DNA from: JBFJWR01 sp041623535 | GTDB taxonomy: Bacteria > Pseudomonadota > Gammaproteobacteria > Pseudomonadales > JBFGWM01 | Assembly (NCBI GenBank): GCA_041623535.1 | Contig: JBFJWR010000183.1 | Span: forward strand, 1-6,008 | Direction of reading: 5' to 3' | Length of the DNA: 6,008 nt | In this document: positions 1-5,399 of the stretch, in pieces | Position numbering within the stretch: position 1 is the stretch's first letter | Layout: each line of letters begins with the position of its first letter | Position numbers and translations under genes: made by a program | Notes under the pieces: generated by a model | The model's input: the letters and a program-made list of their open reading frames with translations, nothing else | Database searches by the model: none | Told to the model about the DNA's origin: nothing

Positions 1-707
1 GAGACCACCAGGTCGGTTTCCAGCTGCGTGTCAGTATCGAGTTGCACCAGCAGGCTGCCGTCGGCGGCCCGGTCCACACCCTGGACCAACGGGCCGAGGT
101 GGATTGTCACGCCCTCGGCCTGCAGGGCCTTTTGCAACAGGCGGCCGGCGGTTTCCGGGACAAGCAATTGCAACAGGTGCTGGTCCGGCGCCACCAGCGT
201 GACTTCGAAGCCGGCGTGAGTGAGATCACTGGCGAACTCGCAGCCGATCAGCCCGGTGCCCATGATCAGCACGCGGCGCTTGCCCTGCAGTCGCTCGCGA
301 AACAGGCCGTAGTCTTCCAGGTCATTCACGGACAGGACGGTATCGGCAGCGTCGCCGCCCAGCGGTGCGCGCAGGACCTGTGCGCCCCAGGCCAGCACCA
401 GGCCGGAGTAGGGCACCGCTTCGTCACCGATCAGCACGCGTCGGCCAGCCGGGTCCAGGGCCGTCACTTCGGTGTGGGTGCGCACCCCGGCATTGAGTTG
501 CGTGGCCATACCTTCCGGGGTGGCCATGGCCAATGAACTGGCGTCCTTCCTCTTTTCAAAGGCGGCACTGAGCATGGGCTTGGAATAGGAGCGGCCATCA
601 TCCGCGGTGATCAGCGTGACCGGGGTGTCGGTGTCCAGCTTGCGAAATTCACGTGCGACGTTATATCCGCCCAGGCCGGTACCAATGATGACCAGTGGAT
701 CCGTCAC
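1..707 (-). CDS. rubB: NAD(P)H:rubredoxin reductase (FAD-dependent), 3' end beyond the window
   Basis: A flavoprotein oxidoreductase that would pass electrons from NAD(P)H through FAD to rubredoxin in the cytoplasm. The frame stays open from a GTG at 705-707 to the left edge, giving 235 visible residues; relatives are roughly 380 residues, so about 150 C-terminal residues are missing. Seen: an N-terminal FAD-binding Rossmann motif GTGLGG (residues 9-14), a conserved SKPMLS stretch (42-47), and a second dinucleotide-binding motif GTGLIG (150-155) for NAD(P)H, the two-Rossmann layout of the pyridine nucleotide-disulfide oxidoreductase class. The GTG start is chosen because it lies 2 nt after the rubredoxin stop, has a good ribosome binding site, and places the FAD motif at the usual distance from the N-terminus. 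Adjacency to rubredoxin supports the specific role; without it the call would be only a generic ferredoxin/rubredoxin or nitrite-reductase-like FAD oxidoreductase. Confidence 0.87.
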   Translation of the reverse strand, partial: MTDPLVIIGTGLGGYNVAREFRKLDTDTPVTLITADDGRSYSKPMLSAAFEKRKDASSLAMATPEGMATQLNAGVRTHTEVTALDPAGRRVLIGDEAVPYSGLVLAWGAQVLRAPLGGDAADTVLSVNDLEDYGLFRERLQGKRRVLIMGTGLIGCEFASDLTHAGFEVTLVAPDQHLLQLLVPETAGRLLQKALQAEGVTIHLGPLVQGVDRAADGSLLVQLDTDTQLETDLVV

Positions 708-709
708 GC

Positions 710-889
710 CTAACCCACCTGGATCATTTCAAAGTCCTGCTTGCTGACACCGCAATCCGGACACACCCAGTCTTCCGGAATTTCATCCCAACGGGTTCCG
801 GGCGCAATACCCTCTTCCGGCAGGCCTTTTTCCTCATCGTAGATAAAGCCACAGACGATGCACTGCCACTGATGCCAAGTGCTGCTCAT
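710..889 (-). CDS. rubA: Rubredoxin (59 aa)
   Basis: A small cytoplasmic one-electron carrier with a single iron held by four cysteines. The two classic knuckles are visible: CIVCG (Cys10, Cys13) and CPDCG (Cys43, Cys46), with the usual family features between them: GFIYDEEKG (14-22), the PGT/W segment (30-34) and IPEDWVCP (37-44). The length of 59 residues is close to that of single-domain rubredoxins. The ATG at 887-889 is preferred because a GGGA lies 8 nt upstream. An in-frame ATG three codons earlier (896-898) has no spaced ribosome binding site, and the frame stays open much further upstream only because it lies antisense to ubiC. The gene directly precedes its reductase (2-nt gap). The physiological acceptor (alkane hydroxylase, peroxide or superoxide detoxification, or another oxidase) is not shown by this window. 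Confidence 0.95.
   Translation of the reverse strand: MSSTWHQWQCIVCGFIYDEEKGLPEEGIAPGTRWDEIPEDWVCPDCGVSKQDFEMIQVG
715..720 (-). promoter_or_regulatory. Ribosome binding site of the rubredoxin reductase gene
   Basis: On the minus strand AGGTGG lies 7 nt before the GTG at 705-707, inside the last codons of the rubredoxin gene. It decides in favour of this non-ATG start and implies translation of the second gene from a shared transcript. Confidence 0.6.
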
Positions 890-920
890 TCTTTGCATCC
901 CAAGTTGAAATCGGTCGCAT

Positions 921-950
921 ACCTTACAGTTGGCCTCCACCCCACTGCAA
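921..950 (-). promoter_or_regulatory. Weak candidate promoter for rubA-rubB
   Basis: On the minus strand TTGCAG (945-950) is followed after 18 bp by TAAGGT (921-926). Each hexamer matches only about three of six consensus positions. The placement would put the start of transcription about 25 nt before the rubredoxin ATG, which is reasonable, but the sequence match alone is not persuasive. Confidence 0.25.
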
Positions 951-966
951 GCAGCGCTGCGCTTGC
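947..966. repeat. Imperfect inverted repeat, possible operator
   Basis: The outer arms GCAAGC (947-952) and GCTTGC (961-966) are exact reverse complements, and between them GCAGCGCTGC (951-960) is itself a perfect 10-bp palindrome. Read as one structure, the arms pair over 9 bp with a 2-nt bulge. It overlaps the candidate -35 for rubA and lies 56 bp before the ubiC start. It could be a repressor site for either unit or a chance product of high GC content. Confidence 0.3.
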
Positions 967-1021
967 GTGATCCGGCGCTTTCCAGCATGCTCGCGGCCAC
1001 TTCCGGCCGGCGTCCGAAACT

Positions 1022-1582
1022 GTGCAAAACCAACATCTGGCGGCGATTCGTGCCGCCCACTGGCAAACCCGCGCCCAGTTCAGTGCGCAGTCGGTCCCGC
1101 CCGGCCTGCGTCCCTGGCTGTTTGATGCCGGCTCCCTGACGCGCCGCCTGGTACAGGCCAGCGCCGGTCAGTTCCGGGTCTCGGTAGTGGATCAGCGCTG
1201 GGGCCGGGCGACCCCCGAGGAGGCCCGCCTGCTGCACATTGATCCGCGCCAGGTCTGTCGTCTGCGCGAAGTCCTGCTATTCGGCGCGGACACGCCTTGG
1301 GTATTTGCACGCAGCGTGCTGCCCGAATCCAGCCTGCGCGGTTCCTCCCGGTTTCTGCGCCACCTGCAGTCCAGGCCGCTGGGCGCGCTGTTGTTCCAGT
1401 CGCCACAGACCACGCGCGAGCACGTCGACTACGCCCGGCTTACCGGAAACGATTTTCCGGGATGCGACCTGGCCGAGACCATCTGGGGACGCCGCAGCCT
1501 GTTCCGCTTTCACCATCACCCGCTCTTGGTTGGTGAGTACTTCCTCCCGGTGATGGCTGCGCAGCGCTTCCCGACTCGCTAG
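1022..1582 (+). CDS. ubiC: Chorismate pyruvate-lyase (4-hydroxybenzoate synthase)
   Basis: A cytoplasmic enzyme that removes pyruvate from chorismate to give 4-hydroxybenzoate, the ring precursor of ubiquinone. The 186-residue product aligns by eye with E. coli UbiC (165 residues) along most of its length. Landmarks are the WLFDAGSLTRRL stretch (32-43), LREVLLF (81-87) with Arg82 matching the product-binding arginine, PLGALLF (119-125), WGRRS (155-159), and LLVGEYFLP (168-176) with Glu172 matching the catalytic-site glutamate. The start is a GTG; an in-frame stop at 968-970 limits extension, and no in-frame ATG occurs before residue 177. No good Shine-Dalgarno sequence precedes it, so the exact start is less certain than the gene. 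It lies 31 nt before ubiA, the next enzyme in the pathway, and is probably co-transcribed with it. Confidence 0.93.
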   Translation: MQNQHLAAIRAAHWQTRAQFSAQSVPPGLRPWLFDAGSLTRRLVQASAGQFRVSVVDQRWGRATPEEARLLHIDPRQVCRLREVLLFGADTPWVFARSVLPESSLRGSSRFLRHLQSRPLGALLFQSPQTTREHVDYARLTGNDFPGCDLAETIWGRRSLFRFHHHPLLVGEYFLPVMAAQRFPTR

Positions 1583-1613
1583 ACTAGGGGCCGTACCCAC
1601 AAACCAGTTCGCC

Positions 1614-2501
1614 ATGATCAACACGGACCGCTACCTGGAGGCCGGCGTGCAACGGCTCCCCGTCTATGCGGAGCTGATGCGCCTGCATCGGCCGATCGGC
1701 ATTTTCCTGCTCCTGTGGCCAACGCTCTGGGCACTGTGGATTGCCGGTGACGGGCAACCCCAATGGCGCAATGTCATCATCTTCGTACTGGGTGTGATCG
1801 TCATGCGCTCGGCCGGGTGCGTGATCAACGACTACGCCGACCGCAACCTGGACGGCCAGGTCAGTCGTACCGAGGGGCGTCCGCTGGTCACTGGCCGGGC
1901 CGCGCCACGGGAGGCGCTCGGACTCTTTGCTTTCCTGTGCCTGGTCGCCTTCGGCCTGGTACTGCAGACCAACACCTTCACCATCCTGCTGTCCTTCGGT
2001 GGCGTACTGCTGGCCACGGTGTACCCCTTCATGAAACGTCACACCTACCTGCCGCAGGTATTCCTCGGTGCGGCATTTGCCTGGGCAATCCCCATGGCCT
2101 TTGCAGCCGAGCAGGAGGCCCTGCCGGCGCACGTCTGGCTGCTGTATGCGGCCACCCTGGTCTGGACCGTGGCCTATGACACCCAGTACGCCATGGTGGA
2201 TCGCGCTGATGACCTGAAAGCCGGCATCAAGTCCACTGCCATCCTGTTCGGTGACGCCGACCGGCTGATGATCGGCGTGCTGCAGGCACTGACACTGCTC
2301 TGCCTCGTACTGCTGGGCAACCGCCTGGAACTGACCACCCCTTTTTACCTCGGCCTGGGGACTGCGGCAGCGCTGTTCGTGTGGCAGCAATACCTGATTC
2401 GCAACCGGGCGCCGGCAGCCTGTTTCAGCGCGTTTCTGCACAACAACTGGGTCGGCCTCGCGGTGTTTCTCGGCCTGTTTCTCCATTATCTGCAGGTCTG
2501 A
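1614..2501 (+). CDS. ubiA: 4-hydroxybenzoate polyprenyltransferase
   Basis: An integral inner-membrane prenyltransferase that attaches the polyprenyl tail to 4-hydroxybenzoate, the second step after UbiC. The 295-residue length is usual for the family. Conserved features are KPIG-like RPIGIFLLLWPTLWALW (26-42), the first aspartate-rich motif NDYADRNLDG (72-81), the YPFMKRHTYLPQ segment (137-148), and the second motif YDTQYAMVDRADD (188-200); the two aspartate-rich loops bind Mg2+ and the diphosphate of the prenyl donor. Several long hydrophobic stretches agree with the multi-helix UbiA fold. The ATG at 1614 fits homologue N-termini, but no Shine-Dalgarno lies at normal spacing; the only purine run (AGGGG, near 1586) is over 20 nt upstream. 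Coupling to ubiC translation or a leader-independent start is possible. The tail length used cannot be read from sequence. Confidence 0.95.
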   Translation: MINTDRYLEAGVQRLPVYAELMRLHRPIGIFLLLWPTLWALWIAGDGQPQWRNVIIFVLGVIVMRSAGCVINDYADRNLDGQVSRTEGRPLVTGRAAPREALGLFAFLCLVAFGLVLQTNTFTILLSFGGVLLATVYPFMKRHTYLPQVFLGAAFAWAIPMAFAAEQEALPAHVWLLYAATLVWTVAYDTQYAMVDRADDLKAGIKSTAILFGDADRLMIGVLQALTLLCLVLLGNRLELTTPFYLGLGTAAALFVWQQYLIRNRAPAACFSAFLHNNWVGLAVFLGLFLHYLQV

Positions 2502-2519
2502 GACGCGACGGTCGGGCCG

Positions 2520-2553
2520 CTGTCATCATTCTGTAGCATTCGTGTCATCTAAT
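2520..2553 (+). promoter_or_regulatory. Pho box (PhoB operator) with -10 hexamer, phoBR promoter
   Basis: CTGTCATCATTCTGTAGC (2520-2537) matches the known Pho box layout of two 7-bp repeats separated by 4 bp (consensus repeat CTGTCAT/C). A third repeat GTGTCAT (2542-2548) follows in the same 11-bp phase. TCTAAT (2548-2553) matches five of six positions of the sigma-70 -10 and lies 10 bp after the first two repeats, the spacing expected when PhoB replaces a -35 element. Transcription would begin near 2560, about 25 nt before phoB. This predicts positive autoregulation of phoBR under phosphate limitation. Confidence 0.85.
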
Positions 2554-2584
2554 GTGATCCGGACATGACAACCGGCAGCAACAC

Positions 2585-3280
2585 ATGAGCATCCAGGAAA
2601 AGACCGTACTGGTCGTCGACGACGAAGCCGCCATCCGCAAGATGGTGTGCCTGGCGCTGGACGTTGCCGAAATCCGCGCGCTGGAAGCGGCAGACGCCGA
2701 CGCGGCCTGGCGCATCATTCACGAAGAACGTCCCGACCTGGTGCTGCTCGACTGGATGATGCCAGGCGTCAGTGGCCTGGAGTTTGCGCGGCGCCTGCAG
2801 CGCGAAGAGCAGACCCGCGACATACCCATCATCATGCTGACCGCGAAAACCGAGGAGGACAACAAGATTCGGGGACTGGAAGCGGGTGCCGATGATTACG
2901 TGGCCAAGCCATTCTCGCCACGGGAACTGGTGGCCCGCATCCGGGCCGTGTTGCGCCGCACCACGCCGCCGGGCATCGACACACCCATAGAACTGGACGG
3001 CCTCCGGCTGGACCCCGTATCGCACCGGGTCAGCGCCCATGGCAACGAACTGGCACTGGGGCCAACCGAGTTTCGCCTGTTGCAGTTTTTTGTCACCCAC
3101 CTGGAACGGGCCTACAGCCGCGCCCAGTTGCTGGACAACGTCTGGGGCAACAACGTCTACATTGAAGAACGTACTGTCGATGTGCATATCCGGCGTCTGC
3201 GCAAGGCGCTTGAGCCCAGCGGACACCAGCGGATGATTCAGACGGTGCGCGGCATGGGGTATCGCTGCTCCATCCAGTAA
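2585..3280 (+). CDS. phoB: Phosphate regulon response regulator PhoB
   Basis: A cytoplasmic two-component transcription factor of the OmpR/PhoB family, activated by phosphorylation from PhoR to bind Pho boxes. The 231-residue protein has an N-terminal receiver domain (about 5-120) with the acidic pair Asp12-Asp13, phosphoacceptor Asp56 in LLDWMMP, Thr86, Tyr105 and Lys108 in AKPF. A C-terminal winged-helix domain follows (about 135-230), with LGPTEFRLLQFF, the RTVDVHIRRLRKAL recognition helix region (196-209) and the ending VRGMGYR. Length and residues are typical and nothing is missing. The ATG at 2585 places the receiver normally; its ribosome binding site is weak. A Pho box promoter lies just upstream, and phoR follows after 21 nt. 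Confidence 0.96.
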   Translation: MSIQEKTVLVVDDEAAIRKMVCLALDVAEIRALEAADADAAWRIIHEERPDLVLLDWMMPGVSGLEFARRLQREEQTRDIPIIMLTAKTEEDNKIRGLEAGADDYVAKPFSPRELVARIRAVLRRTTPPGIDTPIELDGLRLDPVSHRVSAHGNELALGPTEFRLLQFFVTHLERAYSRAQLLDNVWGNNVYIEERTVDVHIRRLRKALEPSGHQRMIQTVRGMGYRCSIQ

Positions 3281-3290
3281 CCGGGATTTT

Positions 3291-3295
3291 GGAGG
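3291..3295 (+). promoter_or_regulatory. Strong ribosome binding site of phoR
   Basis: GGAGG lies 6 nt before the ATG at 3302, within the 21-nt gap after the phoB stop. It fixes the phoR start and argues against alternatives in the overlapping frame beginning at 3289. Confidence 0.75.
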
Positions 3296-3301
3296 TCGGG
3301 C

Positions 3302-4606
3302 ATGCGGCGTCACTGGCGGGAAGGCGTTACACAGCTGCTCGGCAGCCTGTTCCTGCTCATGCTTGTCGGCTGGCTGTTCGACGCCACCATGGCGTTCCTG
3401 TTAGTGGGCCTGCTGGCATACGTCGGCTGGAGCTCCTGGCAGCTGGTCCGCCTGCACCGATGGCTGGACGGACGCGACGGCTCAGACCTGCCGGAAAGTT
3501 TCGGTCTGTGGGGCGACGTGTTCGACGGCCTGTACAGGCTGCAGCGCAAACAGAAAAAAAGTCGTAAACGGCTGCGCAAGATCGTCGGCCGGGTGCGGGA
3601 TTCCCTGTCCGCGCTGCGCGATGGCGTGATCATGCTCGATGCCAACCGCAGCCTGGAATGGTGGAACGGTGCCGCTGGCGAGATGTTTGGTTTTCAGGAT
3701 CCACGGGATCGTGGCCAGCACATCAGCAACCTGGTGCGGACCCCGGCATTCATGCACTACTTCTCTGCCAACGATTTCCGTGAACCACTGGAAATGATAT
3801 CCCCGCGGCGGGCAGACCAGCATCTGCAGGTACACATCACCCGTTTCGCGCGTACCGACCACCTCGTCATCGTACGCGATGTGACCCGGCTGCACGCCCT
3901 GGAAAAGATGCGCCGCGATTTTGTGGCCAACCTTTCCCACGAGCTGAAAACGCCCCTGACAGTGATGCGTGGCTACCTGGAAACACTGCAGGACATGGAA
4001 CAGTTACCGGTTGATTCATTGCCCGGGATCATTTCCGAAATGAACCGCCAGGGTGAACGCATGGATCACCTGCTGCGGGATCTGCTGTTCCTGTCGCGAC
4101 TGGAGAACGACGCGCGTCCCGGACGCGAAGAACGGGTCGAGCTGACTGCGCTGCTGGCGCGGGTCGTGCGGGATGCGCAGGTGATCGGCGAGTCGCGATC
4201 CCAACGGATCACGCTGAAGGTGGAAACCAACGCCGACCTGCTGGGCAGCGAGGCGGAACTGCACAGCGCGTTTTCCAACCTGCTGATGAATGCAGTTAAG
4301 TACACGCCGGAAGGTGGCGAAATCGAAGTGCATTGCCGGGCTGTACGCAATGGCCTGGAAGTGCTGTTTCGCGACAATGGGCCCGGTATCGGGTTTCAGC
4401 ACCTGAACCGGCTCACCGAGCGTTTCTACCGGGTCGACACTCACCGCTCACAGGATGCCGGTGGCACCGGGCTGGGCCTGGCCATCGTCAAGCACGTGCT
4501 GTTGCGCCACGACGGGCGACTGGTGATACGCAGTGAGCCGGGTACCGGCAGCGAATTTATCTGCCGCTTCGACGCCGGGCGCGTGCAGCAGAAAACCGCG
4601 CCCTGA
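3302..4606 (+). CDS. phoR: Phosphate regulon sensor histidine kinase PhoR
   Basis: An inner-membrane histidine kinase that phosphorylates PhoB when phosphate is scarce and dephosphorylates it when phosphate is ample, on a signal relayed from the Pst transporter through PhoU. The 434 residues contain two hydrophobic helices (about 11-27 and 30-47) with almost no periplasmic loop, a basic linker (81-96, rich in Lys/Arg) and a PAS domain (about 100-195). The dimerization/phosphoacceptor domain has His213 in LSHELKTPLT. The ATPase domain has an N box SNLLMNAVKYTP (325-336), G1 DNGPGIG (358-364), F box (RFYRVD, 374-379) and G2 GGTGLGLAIVK (387-397). All catalytic motifs are intact. It lies 21 nt after phoB in one transcription unit, and its stop faces the phoU stop 20 nt away. 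Confidence 0.95.
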   Translation: MRRHWREGVTQLLGSLFLLMLVGWLFDATMAFLLVGLLAYVGWSSWQLVRLHRWLDGRDGSDLPESFGLWGDVFDGLYRLQRKQKKSRKRLRKIVGRVRDSLSALRDGVIMLDANRSLEWWNGAAGEMFGFQDPRDRGQHISNLVRTPAFMHYFSANDFREPLEMISPRRADQHLQVHITRFARTDHLVIVRDVTRLHALEKMRRDFVANLSHELKTPLTVMRGYLETLQDMEQLPVDSLPGIISEMNRQGERMDHLLRDLLFLSRLENDARPGREERVELTALLARVVRDAQVIGESRSQRITLKVETNADLLGSEAELHSAFSNLLMNAVKYTPEGGEIEVHCRAVRNGLEVLFRDNGPGIGFQHLNRLTERFYRVDTHRSQDAGGTGLGLAIVKHVLLRHDGRLVIRSEPGTGSEFICRFDAGRVQQKTAP

Positions 4607-4626
4607 AAGAAACTCGAAAGGTTGGT

Positions 4627-5340
4627 CTAGCGTTCGACCCGGCGGCGAATTTCCTCGACCGAGTTATGCCGCAAGTCCTTGCCCTCGACCATGTAGATGA
4701 CAAACTCGGCAATATTGCGCGAGTGGTCGCCGATCCGTTCCAGCGCCCGCACCACCCAGAGAATATTCAGCACCCGCGTGATGGCGCGCGAATCTTCCAT
4801 CATGTGCGTCATCAGCTGGCGCATGGCGCCGTTGTATTCCTCGTCCACGGCCGCTTCTTCTCCGATGACCTCCAGGGCGGTTTCCACATCCATGCGCGCG
4901 AACGAATCCAGCGCGTCGTAGAGCATCTTGCGCACGTGATTGCCTATGTGTCGGCACTCCCGGTACCCGCGTGGTGATGTGCCTTCCTGGGCCAGCATCT
5001 CGGCCTGGCGCGCGATCTTGACGGCTTCGTCGCCACAGCGCTCGAGGTCGGTGACCGCCTTCACCAGCGACATGACAATACGCAGGTCACTGGCCGCCGG
5101 TTGCCGGCGGGCGACGATCTGCCGGCATTCCTCGTCGATCTTCATTTCCATATCGTTGGTTTTGGCGTCGCTCTTCATCACCTGCGCGGCGAGATCGCTG
5201 TTGGCGTCCAGCAATGCCTCAAGTGCATCGCCCACCTGCTTCTCCACCAGGCCGCCCATGGCCAGGAAATGGGTACGTAGTTCTTCCATTTCACTGTTGA
5301 ACTGCTGGGAGATGTGATCTGCGTGACTTTCTTTATTCAT
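4627..5340 (-). CDS. phoU: Phosphate signalling protein PhoU
   Basis: A cytoplasmic, membrane-associated helical protein that couples the PstSCAB transporter to PhoR and keeps the Pho regulon off when phosphate is plentiful. The 237 residues form the expected two PhoU repeats, each with the acidic metal-binding signature: DLERCGDEAVKIAR (98-111, Glu100 and Asp104) and ALERIGDHSRNIAE (199-212, Glu201 and Asp205). HISQQFNSEMEELR (9-22) and RRQPAASDLRIVMSLVK (78-94) are also strongly family-like and match E. coli PhoU closely. The ATG at 5338-5340 follows a short AGAGA purine run. It lies 59 nt downstream of pstB on the same strand, as in the usual pst-phoU operon, and converges on phoR. Confidence 0.95.
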   Translation of the reverse strand: MNKESHADHISQQFNSEMEELRTHFLAMGGLVEKQVGDALEALLDANSDLAAQVMKSDAKTNDMEMKIDEECRQIVARRQPAASDLRIVMSLVKAVTDLERCGDEAVKIARQAEMLAQEGTSPRGYRECRHIGNHVRKMLYDALDSFARMDVETALEVIGEEAAVDEEYNGAMRQLMTHMMEDSRAITRVLNILWVVRALERIGDHSRNIAEFVIYMVEGKDLRHNSVEEIRRRVER

Positions 5341-5399
5341 TTCTCTGTACGCCTGGGCAAGTCAATCTTTCTGCGCGTTGTGGTCGCTGCGGCGCGCGC
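5341..5399 (-). other. pstB-phoU intercistronic gap with a possible small hairpin
   Basis: In the transcript, GCGCG just after the pstB stop (5393-5399 region) can pair with CGCGC (5373-5377) to form a 5-bp GC stem around a loop of about 15-17 nt. No U-run follows, so it is not a convincing intrinsic terminator. It may tune mRNA stability or be a chance result of GC richness. No separate phoU promoter is evident. Confidence 0.2.

Larger units (their letters stand above)
890..1021. other. Divergent intergenic region between rubA and ubiC
   Basis: These 132 bp separate the 5' ends of two divergently transcribed units, so they must hold at least one promoter for each direction unless one is transcribed from further away. 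I see a weak sigma-70-like candidate facing rubA and an imperfect inverted repeat. Facing ubiC I see no promoter with both hexamers well spaced: a TTGAAA at 905-910 resembles a -35, but no convincing -10 lies 16-18 bp downstream. No small ORF here has a supporting ribosome binding site. Confidence 0.5.

Noticed and set aside
42..536. 164-codon plus-strand frame over the rubredoxin reductase gene
   Set aside because: The minus strand there encodes a clear two-Rossmann flavoprotein; the plus-strand translation has no recognisable features.
710..1237. Long N-terminal extension of rubredoxin (175 aa frame)
   Set aside because: The extra 116 residues run antisense to ubiC and look like noise, while the 59-residue product starting at 887-889 has normal rubredoxin length and a ribosome binding site.
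1578..1588. Two CTAG tetramers close together at the ubiC stop codon
   Set aside because: The first includes the stop codon itself; two copies 1 nt apart form no longer symmetric site or known element.
1584..2486. 300-codon open frame on the minus strand opposite ubiA
   Set aside because: Its translation is rich in Gln, His and Gly with no recognisable domain, it mirrors the conserved ubiA reading frame, and long antisense frames are expected at this GC content.
2502..2519. Possible terminator between ubiA and phoB
   Set aside because: The short GC-rich stretch forms no stable stem and has no T-run, so ubiA transcripts may read through into phoB, but nothing positive supports a terminator.
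2549..3313. 254-codon open frame on the minus strand opposite phoB
   Set aside because: It lies antisense to the clearly coding phoB gene and resembles no family I recognise; its start would lie inside phoR.
3695..3716. Short inverted repeat (CCACG / CGTGG) inside phoR
   Set aside because: It has five-bp arms within a conserved coding region, has no T-run, and is expected by chance in GC-rich DNA.
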